A stretch of DNA of 50,126 nt from an uncultured Comamonadaceae bacterium (GTDB lineage Bacteria > Pseudomonadota > Gammaproteobacteria > Burkholderiales > Burkholderiaceae), in assembly GCA_946482595.1 (NCBI GenBank), contig CAMLSD010000021.1, positions 1 to 50,126 on the forward strand, written 5' to 3'. The first letter of the stretch is position 1; each line of letters opens with the position of its first letter. The notes beneath the pieces are model-generated. The model saw nothing but the letters and a program-made list of their open reading frames with translations, was not told the DNA's origin and searched no databases. This document shows, piece by piece, positions 25,601 through 33,084 of this stretch. Made by a program: the position numbers and the translations under genes.

Positions 25601-25676
25601 GGCTGTTACATGTTCACCGTGCCGTGTCAATCGGCGCTTTCATCAGATGGCTGCAGTTTAGTCGATCGGATGGTGC

Positions 25677-25703
25677 GTTGCAACAAGAAATACAGGTTGC
25701 AAC
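25677..25703. promoter_or_regulatory. Paired GTTGCAAC palindromes upstream of the OsmC-like gene
   Basis: The perfect 8-bp palindrome GTTGCAAC occurs at 25677-25684 and 25696-25703, centre-to-centre 19 bp, so both copies face nearly the same side of the helix. They lie between the candidate sRNA promoter and the OsmC-like gene, about 95 bases before its ATG. A repressor or activator operator is inferred; no binding protein is known from the sequence. Confidence 0.35.
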
Positions 25704-25796
25704 CGGGGCTGCCTGGGGGAATCGCATGCCAGAATTTGGATGCGCCGCACAATGTTGCGACTTTCTTCACACCTTCAGTCAAAGTCCAGGATCACC

Positions 25797-26219
25797 ATGG
25801 AATGCACCATCAACTGGATGCCCGCCTCGGGCATGGCCTTTTCGGCGGAAACCGGCAGCGGTCATGTGCTGACGATGGACGGCGCGCCGGACGGCGGCGG
25901 GCGCAACCTGGCGCCGCGCCCCATGGAAACCGTGCTGGCAGGCTCGGGCGGTTGCACCGCCTATGACGTGGTGCTGATCCTCAAGCGGGGCCGCCACGAC
26001 GTGCGGGGCTGCCAGGTGCAGGTCACGGCCGAGCGGGCCGACACCGATCCCAAGGTCTTCACCTCGATCCACATGCACTTCGTCGTGACCGGCAAGGGGC
26101 TGGCCGAGGCCGCCGTGCAGCGGGCGATCCAGATGTCGCACGAGAAGTACTGCTCGGCCAGCATCATGCTGGGCAAGACAGCCGAGATCACCACCAGCTT
26201 CGAACTGGTCGAGGGCTGA
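25797..26219 (+). CDS. OsmC/Ohr-family protein (YhfA-like)
   Basis: A 140-aa protein of the OsmC fold, typically a thiol-dependent peroxide reductase or relative. The two family cysteines are present: C53 in LAGSGGCTAYDV and C119 in HEKYCSASIMLG, together with Glu44 (PMETVL). The KYCS..ML pattern is closer to the YhfA subgroup than to Ohr. ATG 25797 has CCAGGA upstream. It is divergent from the predicted sRNA and preceded by paired palindromes, which suggests regulated expression. Substrate is unknown. Confidence 0.87.
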   Translation: MECTINWMPASGMAFSAETGSGHVLTMDGAPDGGGRNLAPRPMETVLAGSGGCTAYDVVLILKRGRHDVRGCQVQVTAERADTDPKVFTSIHMHFVVTGKGLAEAAVQRAIQMSHEKYCSASIMLGKTAEITTSFELVEG

Positions 26220-26263
26220 GACGGCACCTCGCCGGCGTCCACGGTGCCCGCCTGCGTGCAGGT

Positions 26264-26911
26264 TCAGAGATAGTGCGCGGTGGTCGTCATGACCTTGGCG
26301 GCGGCCCGCATGCCCAGGCGCACCGGCAGGGGCAGCGGCACGGCGCCGGCCTGCTCGGCCTGCAGCGCATGACGCGCCTCGTCGTCCTTCATCTGGTGCA
26401 CGATCACCCGTGAGCTTGCGTCCTGGGCTGGCAGGCGGTCGAGGTGGCTTTCAAGGTGCTGTTCGACCTGGCGCTCGGTTTCAACCACAAATCCCAGGCT
26501 CACGCGGTCGCCTCCCAGCCGGCCGGCCACCAGGCCGATGCCGAAGGCGCCCGCATACCACAGCGGGTTCAGCAGGCTGGTGCGGTCGCCCAGTTCGTCC
26601 AGGCGTTGTTCGGTCCAAGCCAGGTGGTCGGTTTCCTCGCGGGCGGCCGCCTCGAAGTGTTCGCGCAGCTCCGGGCTGCGAGTGGTCAGGGCCTGCGCGG
26701 TGTAGAGCGCCTGGGCGCAGACCTCGCCCACATGGTTGACCCGCATCAACGAGGCCGACAATTTGCGCTCCGCCTCGTCCATCAGCGGCAGCTCGCGGCT
26801 GTCCGGGCGGGGGCAGGGGCGCGAGGCGCGATGTACCCCGAACACGGTACGCAATGCGTTGTCAGCCGTACCGAGGGCGATGTCGACAAATGATCGAGGT
26901 TGGCGGCTCAT
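26264..26911 (-). CDS. coq7: 2-polyprenyl-3-methyl-6-methoxy-1,4-benzoquinone monooxygenase Coq7
   Basis: A 215-aa di-iron hydroxylase for the late C6 hydroxylation in ubiquinone synthesis, membrane-associated. Metal ligands are visible in order: Glu in [15 protein letters not shown], the [13 protein letters not shown] segment and DDEARHA. ATG 26911 gives the usual length; an upstream frame adds 19 residues without a good ribosome-binding site. It stands alone, convergent with the OsmC-like gene. It marks an aerobic, ubiquinone-making proteobacterium. Confidence 0.93.
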   Translation of the reverse strand: MSRQPRSFVDIALGTADNALRTVFGVHRASRPCPRPDSRELPLMDEAERKLSASLMRVNHVGEVCAQALYTAQALTTRSPELREHFEAAAREETDHLAWTEQRLDELGDRTSLLNPLWYAGAFGIGLVAGRLGGDRVSLGFVVETERQVEQHLESHLDRLPAQDASSRVIVHQMKDDEARHALQAEQAGAVPLPLPVRLGMRAAAKVMTTTAHYL

Positions 26912-27176
26912 GACGTTCCTGTCGATGCTGGCAAGAGGTGAGTTCAAGCATAACGCGCCGAAGGCCATCGGGGAAAGCCACTAGGGCCGCCAGCTCGTCG
27001 GGGTCGCATGACCGGGCTCGTTGTGATTAGGCAACAAACCCCGCAGTTCACGGCGATTAGTTCTGGCCTCAGCCGCGGGCCTCTGGTGGAATAGCGCCAG
27101 CTTCCGCTGAGGAGGTTGGCCTGGGCTGCCACGAAGCACGTTCAGGACCTCTTGTTCAACCTAGGAGATAGTTGCA

Positions 27177-28097
27177 ATGAAAAAATCTCTTCTCGCTCTC
27201 GCCGTGCTGGGTGCTTTTGCTGGCGCTGCGTCTGCGCAGTCTTCCGTGACCCTGTATGGTCGCGTTGACTTGAGCCTGGCTCGTAACGTCGGCTCTGATG
27301 ATCTGGTCATGCAGAACGGCTCCGGCAGCCGTCTGGGCGTGCGTGGTGTGGAAGACCTCGGTGGCGGTCTGAAGGCCTTCTTCAACATCGAGCATCGTTT
27401 CAATGCCGACACCGGCACCAACCCCAATGCCCGCTTCTGGCACGGCCGTTCGCTGGTCGGTCTGGAAGGTGGCTTCGGCAAGGTCAGCCTGGGTCGTGAA
27501 TACACCCCGGCGTTCCTGAAGTCGCAACTGGTGGCTGATCCGTGGGGCTGGGATACCGTGGCTGCCAACAACATCGCTACCGGCGGCCTGATCGCTCCGG
27601 TGCGTGCCGACAACTCCATCACCTATGACTTCGCCGCTGCTGGTTTCAGCCTGGGCGCTCAAGTCGCGCTGAAGGAAGCTGGCGACAAGAACGGCTTCTC
27701 GCTGGGTGCTCAGTACGCTGCTGGCCCGCTGGTGGTTGGTTTCGGCCATGACCGTCCGGTCAACACCGAAGACACCAACTGGACCACGCTGAACGGTTCG
27801 TTCGACCTGGGCATGGTCAAGCTCGGCGCCCTGTTCGGTACCGGCAAGCTGGCTGGCTCCAAGCACCGTTCGTGGCTGCTGTCGGCTGTCGCTCCTCTGG
27901 GCGGCGGCGAACTGCGCGCTTCCTACTCGCAGCTGCGCAACACCACCGCTGACGTGACCGCTTCGCGCCAGTTCGGCATCGGCTACCACTACGCCATGTC
28001 CAAGCGCACCACCGTGTACGCCGACCTCGTCAACGACAGCAAGCGCGTCGACGACAACAAGACCGGCTTCGACGTCGGTATCAAGCACAACTTCTGA
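27177..28097 (+). CDS. Gram-negative porin, short betaproteobacterial type
   Basis: A 306-aa outer-membrane beta-barrel porin. The signal peptide MKKSLLALAVLGAFAGAASA precedes QSSVTLYGRVDLSL, the standard start of Burkholderiales trimeric porins; the barrel ends in VGIKHNF with the terminal Phe needed for BAM recognition. The interior motif SRLGVRGVEDLGGGLKA is family-typical. It is shorter than the usual 340-400 aa, implying trimmed loops. Codons ending in T (GGT, GCT, CGT) are enriched compared with its neighbours, as expected for a very abundant protein. AGGAGA precedes the ATG; a strong terminator follows. The 265-base upstream region has no gene and no clear promoter boxes that I trust. 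Confidence 0.94.
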   Translation: MKKSLLALAVLGAFAGAASAQSSVTLYGRVDLSLARNVGSDDLVMQNGSGSRLGVRGVEDLGGGLKAFFNIEHRFNADTGTNPNARFWHGRSLVGLEGGFGKVSLGREYTPAFLKSQLVADPWGWDTVAANNIATGGLIAPVRADNSITYDFAAAGFSLGAQVALKEAGDKNGFSLGAQYAAGPLVVGFGHDRPVNTEDTNWTTLNGSFDLGMVKLGALFGTGKLAGSKHRSWLLSAVAPLGGGELRASYSQLRNTTADVTASRQFGIGYHYAMSKRTTVYADLVNDSKRVDDNKTGFDVGIKHNF

Positions 28098-28140
28098 TCC
28101 GGCGCTTGCCTTGCGCAAGCCCGACCATCAGACAGTGTGA

Positions 28141-28166
28141 AAAGGCCGCCTTCGGGCGGCCTTTTT
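28141..28166 (+). terminator. Intrinsic terminator of the porin gene
   Basis: A perfect 7-bp stem GGCCGCC-TTCG-GGCGGCC (28144-28161) with a stable UUCG tetraloop, preceded by A-residues and followed by TTTTT. The flanking A- and T-runs could make it bidirectional. Confidence 0.95.
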
Positions 28167-28207
28167 CGTGAGAGCGCATCAGGTTCGGCAGCAGTACAAG
28201 GTGAATC

Positions 28208-28939
28208 ATGCGGTGGTGGTGGATCGTGAGTGTCGGGGTGTTCGGTCTGGCCGGTTGTGCCGGCACGGGACATGCGCCCAGTGCCAGTCTGCCCGCGCCT
28301 CCTGACGGAGCGCCGATGCTCGAGACACCGCTGACTCAGCGCACCTGGTCGGAGCAACGCCTGCCGGGCAAGCGCCCCACGGTCTACCGGCATGCACGCA
28401 AAGGGACCACCACCCTGGTGCACGCGCGCTCCGAGAAGTCGGCCAGTTTGTGGCGCCATACCCTCATCGAGCGCACCCAGGCACCGCGTCAGTTGAGCTT
28501 TTCATGGTGGGTGCCAGCCCTGATGCATGAGGCCACGGTCGGCGAACGCGATCTGGACGATGCACCCGCGCGCGTCGTGCTGGCTTTCGATGGCGACCAT
28601 GCGCGGTTGTCGCCACGCAACAACATGCTGTTCGAATTGGCCCACACCCTGTCGGGTGAAAGGCCACCATTTGCCACGCTGATGTACGTCTGGGATGCCA
28701 AGGCCCCAGTCGGCAGCGTGATCGTCAATGGCCGCACCGACCGCATCCGCAAGATCGTCGTCGACTCCGGTCCGTCGAAACTGCGCCAATGGCGGGTGCA
28801 CCAGCGCAATGTGGCCGAGGACTTTCGGCGCGCTTTCGGTGAGGACCCCGGCCCCTTGATGGCCGTGGCCTACATGACCGACAGCGACAACACACAAAGC
28901 GCAAGCGAGGCCTGGTACGGGCCGCTGGCCCTCGACTGA
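28208..28939 (+). CDS. DUF3047 family putative lipoprotein
   Basis: A 243-aa protein with a lipoprotein signal: MRWWW, a hydrophobic core and the lipobox LAGC with C17. The mature domain (about 45-240) matches the DUF3047 pattern, including FSWWVPA, DDAPARVVLAFDGD, FATLMYVWDAKAPVG, and AVAYMTDSDNTQ near the C-terminus. AAGGTGA precedes the ATG. It stands between the porin terminator and the sigma-54 promoter of the peptide uptake cluster. Function is unknown; a cell-envelope role is inferred from the lipobox. Confidence 0.82.
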   Translation: MRWWWIVSVGVFGLAGCAGTGHAPSASLPAPPDGAPMLETPLTQRTWSEQRLPGKRPTVYRHARKGTTTLVHARSEKSASLWRHTLIERTQAPRQLSFSWWVPALMHEATVGERDLDDAPARVVLAFDGDHARLSPRNNMLFELAHTLSGERPPFATLMYVWDAKAPVGSVIVNGRTDRIRKIVVDSGPSKLRQWRVHQRNVAEDFRRAFGEDPGPLMAVAYMTDSDNTQSASEAWYGPLALD

Positions 28940-28950
28940 GGCGCCGCTAT

Positions 28951-28966
28951 TGCACCGCCAATGCGC
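28951..28966. promoter_or_regulatory. Distal NtrC-like site
   Basis: TGCACCGCCAATGCGC matches the left half of the NtrC consensus TGCACC-N5-GGTGCA exactly and the right half partly. It is about 125 bp before the predicted sigma-54 start, a normal enhancer distance. Confidence 0.35.
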
Positions 28967-29019
28967 TGTTTGTCCTGCAGCGCAGAAATCTCCAGCTTTT
29001 TGCATCTGCATAGAGGGTT

Positions 29020-29036
29020 TGCACCAGATCGGTGAT
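29020..29036. promoter_or_regulatory. Proximal NtrC-like site
   Basis: TGCACCAGATCGGTGAT matches the NtrC consensus TGCACC-N5-GGTGCA at 10 of 12 defined positions. It is centred about 57 bp before the predicted start. With the distal site and the sigma-54 element it forms a typical nitrogen-control arrangement. Confidence 0.5.
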
Positions 29037-29058
29037 TCGGGCTTCCCCCTTTGACGAG

Positions 29059-29074
29059 CGGCACGCGTTTTGCT
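29059..29074 (+). promoter_or_regulatory. Sigma-54 (RpoN) promoter of the peptide uptake cluster
   Basis: CGGCACGCGTTTTGCT matches the -24/-12 consensus TGGCACG-N4-TTGCW in all but the first base, with correct GG to GC spacing. It would start transcription near 29085, giving a leader of about 29 bases to the ATG at 29114. It requires an enhancer-binding ATPase; NtrC is inferred from flanking sites. Confidence 0.7.
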
Positions 29075-29113
29075 GATCATTCACACTTTCAATATTTCCC
29101 CGAGGTTCACCTC

Positions 29114-30706
29114 ATGTTCAAGCGCTATGCCCTGACGGCCGTTGCGGCCGCGACCGTGGCCCTGTCGGGCCTGATGGCTCCCCTTGCTGCCCAGGCCAAA
29201 CCCTTCAAGTGGGCGAGCCAGGGCGAAATCGCCACCTGGGACATCCATTCGCAGAACAACGCTCTGCAGAACGGTTTGCATGCCAATGTGTATGAGTCGC
29301 TCGTGTACTACAACAGCCGCACTTTCCAGGTCGAGCCGGTGCTGGCCACCTCGTGGCGTGAAGTGAGCCCCACGCAATGGCGCTTCACCCTGCGCCGGGG
29401 CGTGAAGTTCCATGACGGCAGCACGATGACGGCCGACGACGTGGTGTTCTCGCTGCAGCGCGCGATGGCCAAGACCTCGAACTTCACGATCTATGCCCAG
29501 GGCATCGACAAGGTCGTGAAGGTCGACGACGGCACGGTCGACGTGATGCTGAAGTCGCCCAACCCGGTGCTGCTGCGCCAGCTCACCGAGCTGCGCATCA
29601 TGAACAAGGCCTGGGCCGAGAAGAACAACTCGGTCGACCCCAAGGACATCAAGACCAAGGACGAGAATTTCGCCCACCGCAATGCCAATGGCACCGGCCC
29701 GTACAAGCTGAAGTCGTGGCAAGCCGATGTGCGCATGGTCATGGAGCGCAATCCCGACTGGTGGGGCACGATGGACGGCAACGTCACCGAGATCATCTAC
29801 ACCCCGATCAAGTCCGACGCAACCCGCATTGCGGCGCTCCTGTCGGGTGAGGTCGACCTGGTGCTCGACCCGACACCCCAGGATCTGGCACGCCTGCGCA
29901 GCAATGCGGCGCTGAAGGTGATCGATGGCGTCGAGAACCGCACCATCTTCCTGGGCATGGACCAGTTCCGCGACGAGCTCCCGGGCTCGAACGTGAAGGG
30001 CAAGAACCCGCTGAAGGACCGCCGCGTGCGCATGGCCCTCTACCAGGCCATCGACGCCGAGGCGATCACCAAAAACATCATGCGTGGCCTGGGCCAGGCC
30101 ACGGGTGCTCTGGTGGCGCCCCAGGTGGCGGGCTGGACCGAGGCGGTGCACAAGCGCCACCCGTACGACCCGGAGGCCTCGAAGAAGCTGCTGGCCGAAG
30201 CGGGTTACCCCGGCGGGTTCGAAGTCGATTTCGCCTGCCCGAACAATCGCTACATCAACGACGAGGAAATCTGCCAGGCCGTCACGGCCATGTGGGCCCG
30301 CATCGGCGTGAAGGCCAAGCTGCGCACGATGCCGCTGGTCACCTACTTCCCGATGATCCAGCGCTACGAAGCCAGCATCTACATGCTGGGCTGGGGCGTG
30401 CCGACCTTCGATTCGCTCTACAGCCTGCAGTCGCTCGTACGCACCGTGGGGACCGGCGGTGACGGCAACTACAACGTGGGCCGGTTCTCGAACCAGCGCA
30501 TGGACTACCTGGTCGACCGCATCAAGAGCGAGACCGATGCGCCGGTGCGCTCGCGCATGCTGACCGAGGCCCTGCAGTTGCAGAACACCGAGGTCGCCCA
30601 CATTCCGCTGCACAACCAGGTCATCCCCTGGGCGATGAAGAAGAACATCGAGGTCGTTCATCGCGCGGACAACCGCATCGACATGCGCACCGTCAAGGTG
30701 AACTGA
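29114..30706 (+). CDS. Dipeptide/oligopeptide ABC transporter, periplasmic binding protein 1
   Basis: A 530-aa solute-binding protein of the SBP_bac_5 family. The signal peptide (MFKRYALTAVAAATVALSGLMAPLAAQA) lacks a lipobox, so the protein is soluble in the periplasm. Family motifs include LRRGVKFHDGSTMTADDVVFSL, the NGTGPYKL segment and HIPLHNQ near the end. It is first in the cluster behind the sigma-54 promoter. A second, similar binding protein is encoded 2.4 kb downstream (33085). Ligand, whether di- or oligopeptide, opine or other, cannot be told. Confidence 0.93.
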   Translation: MFKRYALTAVAAATVALSGLMAPLAAQAKPFKWASQGEIATWDIHSQNNALQNGLHANVYESLVYYNSRTFQVEPVLATSWREVSPTQWRFTLRRGVKFHDGSTMTADDVVFSLQRAMAKTSNFTIYAQGIDKVVKVDDGTVDVMLKSPNPVLLRQLTELRIMNKAWAEKNNSVDPKDIKTKDENFAHRNANGTGPYKLKSWQADVRMVMERNPDWWGTMDGNVTEIIYTPIKSDATRIAALLSGEVDLVLDPTPQDLARLRSNAALKVIDGVENRTIFLGMDQFRDELPGSNVKGKNPLKDRRVRMALYQAIDAEAITKNIMRGLGQATGALVAPQVAGWTEAVHKRHPYDPEASKKLLAEAGYPGGFEVDFACPNNRYINDEEICQAVTAMWARIGVKAKLRTMPLVTYFPMIQRYEASIYMLGWGVPTFDSLYSLQSLVRTVGTGGDGNYNVGRFSNQRMDYLVDRIKSETDAPVRSRMLTEALQLQNTEVAHIPLHNQVIPWAMKKNIEVVHRADNRIDMRTVKVN

Positions 30707-30716
30707 TCATGTCGAC

Positions 30717-30785
30717 GGCACGCTGCCTGCCCAGCCGGCAGGCGTGCCTGTTTCCTGCCGCAGGCCCCGATACGGTGGCCTGCGG
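30717..30785 (+). other. Two stem-loops between binding protein and permease genes
   Basis: The 147-base gap contains an imperfect hairpin (30717-30748, GGCAGGC arm) and a perfect 9-bp stem CCGCAGGCC/GGCCTGCGG with a 10-base loop (30758-30785). Neither has a T-run. Such structures after binding-protein genes commonly protect the upstream mRNA and reduce downstream expression, giving more binding protein than permease. The rest of the gap is GC-rich and empty. Confidence 0.5.
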
Positions 30786-30853
30786 GCCCCGCCTTTCCGG
30801 GACGCCCCGGGCCACAAGCCCGGCGGCGTCTTCACAGCCTGGATAACGTCTCC

Positions 30854-31834
30854 ATGCTCGTCTTCATTCTTCGTCGCCTCGTGCAGGCCGTGGTCGTCAT
30901 GCTGTCCGTGGCGTTCATTGCCTTCATGCTGTTCCAGTACGTGGGCGATCCGGTCACCAACATCCTGGGCCAGGACGCCACACCCGAGCAGCGCGACCAG
31001 ATGCGTGCCGACCTGGGTCTGGACCAGCCCTTCCCGGTGCAGTTCGGCCGGTTTGTCTTCAATGCGGTGCAGGGCGAGTTCGGCCTGAGCCTGCGCCAGG
31101 GCCAGAAGGTCTCGACACTGATCGTCGAGCGCTTCCCGGCCACGCTGGAGTTGTCGCTGGTGGCAGCGGCGCTGGCCCTGATCGTCGGCATCCCGATGGG
31201 GGTCTACACGGCCCTGCGACGCGGCAGCTTCATGTCGCAGGTGATGCTGACCTTCTCGCTGCTGGGGGTGTCGTTGCCGACCTTCCTGATCGGCATCCTG
31301 CTGATCCTGGTGTTTGCCGTCACCCTGAAGGTGCTGCCGAGTTTCGGCCGCGGCGAGGTCGTGGCGCTTGGTGCCTGGACCACCGGCCTGCTCACGCCCA
31401 CCGGCTGGAAGCACCTGATCCTGCCGTCGGTCACGCTGGCGGTGTTCCAGCTCACGCTGATCATGCGCCTGGTGCGTGCCGAGATGCTGGAGGTGCTGCG
31501 CACCGACTACATCAAGTTCGCGCGCGCCCGGGGCCTGTCGAACCGTGCCGTGCACTTCGGCCATGCGCTGAAGAACACCCTGGTGCCCGTCATCACCATC
31601 ACCGGCCTGCAGCTGGGTTCGCTGATCGCCTTTGCGATCATCACCGAGACGGTGTTCCAGTGGCCGGGCATGGGGCTGCTGTTCATCCAGGCGGTCACGT
31701 TTGCCGACATCCCGGTGATGGCGGCCTACCTGTGTCTGATCGCGCTGATCTTCGTGGTCATCAACCTGATCGTCGACCTGCTGTACTTTGCGGTCGACCC
31801 GCGCCTGCGTGTCGATCGGGCGGGTGGGCACTGA
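30854..31834 (+). CDS. Dipeptide ABC transporter permease, DppB type
   Basis: A 326-aa inner-membrane permease. The first helix (FILRRLVQAVVVMLSVAFIAFMLF) and the extracytoplasmic loop with RADLGLDQPFPVQFGRFV are standard for DppB/OppB; the EAA-like coupling motif (DYIKFARARGLSNRAVHFGHALKNTLVP) docks the ATPases. Six helices are expected. ATG 30854 is used. It should pair with the DppC-type permease at 34769-35680, although two other genes stand between them. Confidence 0.94.
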   Translation: MLVFILRRLVQAVVVMLSVAFIAFMLFQYVGDPVTNILGQDATPEQRDQMRADLGLDQPFPVQFGRFVFNAVQGEFGLSLRQGQKVSTLIVERFPATLELSLVAAALALIVGIPMGVYTALRRGSFMSQVMLTFSLLGVSLPTFLIGILLILVFAVTLKVLPSFGRGEVVALGAWTTGLLTPTGWKHLILPSVTLAVFQLTLIMRLVRAEMLEVLRTDYIKFARARGLSNRAVHFGHALKNTLVPVITITGLQLGSLIAFAIITETVFQWPGMGLLFIQAVTFADIPVMAAYLCLIALIFVVINLIVDLLYFAVDPRLRVDRAGGH

Positions 31835-31848
31835 GCGGGAGGCCGGCC

Positions 31849-33075
31849 ATGCTGATGACCCATCCTGATGGCATCTTCAGCCGTATCGCCCAGTTCCACC
31901 CCGAGCTCACGGCGTTCCGGCGCGACCTGCATGCCCACCCCGAACTGGGCTTCGAGGAGGTGCGCACCGCCAACCGGGTGGTCGAGGCGCTGAAGCTCAC
32001 CCGCGTGGACGAGATCCACACCGGCATCGCCCGCACTGGCGTGGTGGCGGTGATCCACGGGCGAGAGCGGCGTTCGGGGCGGATGATCGGGCTGCGCGCC
32101 GACATGGACGCGCTGCCCATGCGCGAGGAGAACGACTTTGCCTGGCGCTCGTCCAAGGTCGGCCTGATGCATGGCTGCGGCCATGACGGCCACACGACCA
32201 TGCTGGTCGGCGCGGCGCGTTATCTCGCCGAAACCCGCCAGTTCGACGGTTCGGTGTGCTTGATCTTCCAGCCGGGCGAGGAGGGCTATGCCGGTGCCCG
32301 CGCGATGATCGACGACGGCCTGTTCGAGCGTTTCCCGGTCGACGAGGTGTATGCCATGCACAACTGGCCTCACCTCGACGCCGGCCGGGTGGGCGTGAGC
32401 CCGGGCCCGATGATGGCAGCGGCCGATCGCATCGAGATCACGGTCAACGGCAAGGGCGGGCATGGCGCCCACCCGCACCTGACGGTCGATCCGGTGCTGG
32501 TGGCGGCCCACATCATCACGGCCGCCCAGAGCCTGGTGTCGCGCAACGTGAGTCCGTTCGACAACGCGGTGGTCAGCATCTGCGCGGTGCAAGGGGGCGA
32601 CACCGGGGCCATGAGTGTGGTGCCGCGCCAGGCCCGCCTGGTCGGCACGGTGCGCACCTTCAAGCCGCAGGTGCAGGACATGATCGAAGAGCGTCTGGGG
32701 CGCCTGGTGGAATCGGTGGCACTGGGTTTCGGTGCGTCGGCCTCGCTGAAGTACGAGCGCATCTACCCGGCCACCATCAACTCCGAACGCGAAGCGCAGT
32801 TCGCGGCGGACGTGGCCGCGCGCCTGGTGGGCGAAGACCGTGTCGTGCGCGACCTGCCGCCCAGCATGGGCGCCGAGGACTTCTCCTTCATGCTGCAGGT
32901 CAAGCCAGGTGCCTACCTGCGGCTGGGGCAGGCCCGCGACGCCGCTGGCGACACCGGGTGTTTCCTGCACAACAGCCGCTACGACTTCAATGACGACATC
33001 CTGCCGCTCGGTTCGGCACTTCTCGCCTCGCTCGCAGAACGCGCGATGCCTCTCCAGCCCTCGACTTCAAACTAG
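31849..33075 (+). CDS. M20 family metallo-amidohydrolase (hippurate hydrolase-like)
   Basis: A 408-aa cytoplasmic hydrolase of the M20D type. Metal-binding motifs are clear: GLRADMDALPM, MHGCGHDGHT, FQPGEEGYAGA with the catalytic Glu, and a late histidine ligand in FLHNSRYDFND. A dimerisation domain lies at about 185-295 (HGAHPHLTVDP). GGGAGG precedes ATG 31849. Its place between the transporter permease and the second binding protein suggests that it hydrolyses an N-acyl amino acid or modified peptide brought in by the transporter. Exact substrate unknown. Confidence 0.92.
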   Translation: MLMTHPDGIFSRIAQFHPELTAFRRDLHAHPELGFEEVRTANRVVEALKLTRVDEIHTGIARTGVVAVIHGRERRSGRMIGLRADMDALPMREENDFAWRSSKVGLMHGCGHDGHTTMLVGAARYLAETRQFDGSVCLIFQPGEEGYAGARAMIDDGLFERFPVDEVYAMHNWPHLDAGRVGVSPGPMMAAADRIEITVNGKGGHGAHPHLTVDPVLVAAHIITAAQSLVSRNVSPFDNAVVSICAVQGGDTGAMSVVPRQARLVGTVRTFKPQVQDMIEERLGRLVESVALGFGASASLKYERIYPATINSEREAQFAADVAARLVGEDRVVRDLPPSMGAEDFSFMLQVKPGAYLRLGQARDAAGDTGCFLHNSRYDFNDDILPLGSALLASLAERAMPLQPSTSN

Positions 33076-33084
33076 GAGGACGAT

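Noticed and set aside
25495..25680. Leader-peptide attenuator for ilvA
   Set aside because: The terminator is on the right strand, but the only short frames upstream (such as MKAPIDTAR) lack a run of Ile, Thr, Val or Leu codons, and no antiterminator pairing was found by eye.
25549..25872. A plus-strand ORF with a GGAGG-like leader and Trp/His-rich start (MNRWHRG)
   Set aside because: It is antisense to the sRNA hairpin, overlaps the OsmC-like gene in another frame, and its apparent ribosome-binding site is the complement of the UCCUCC loop.
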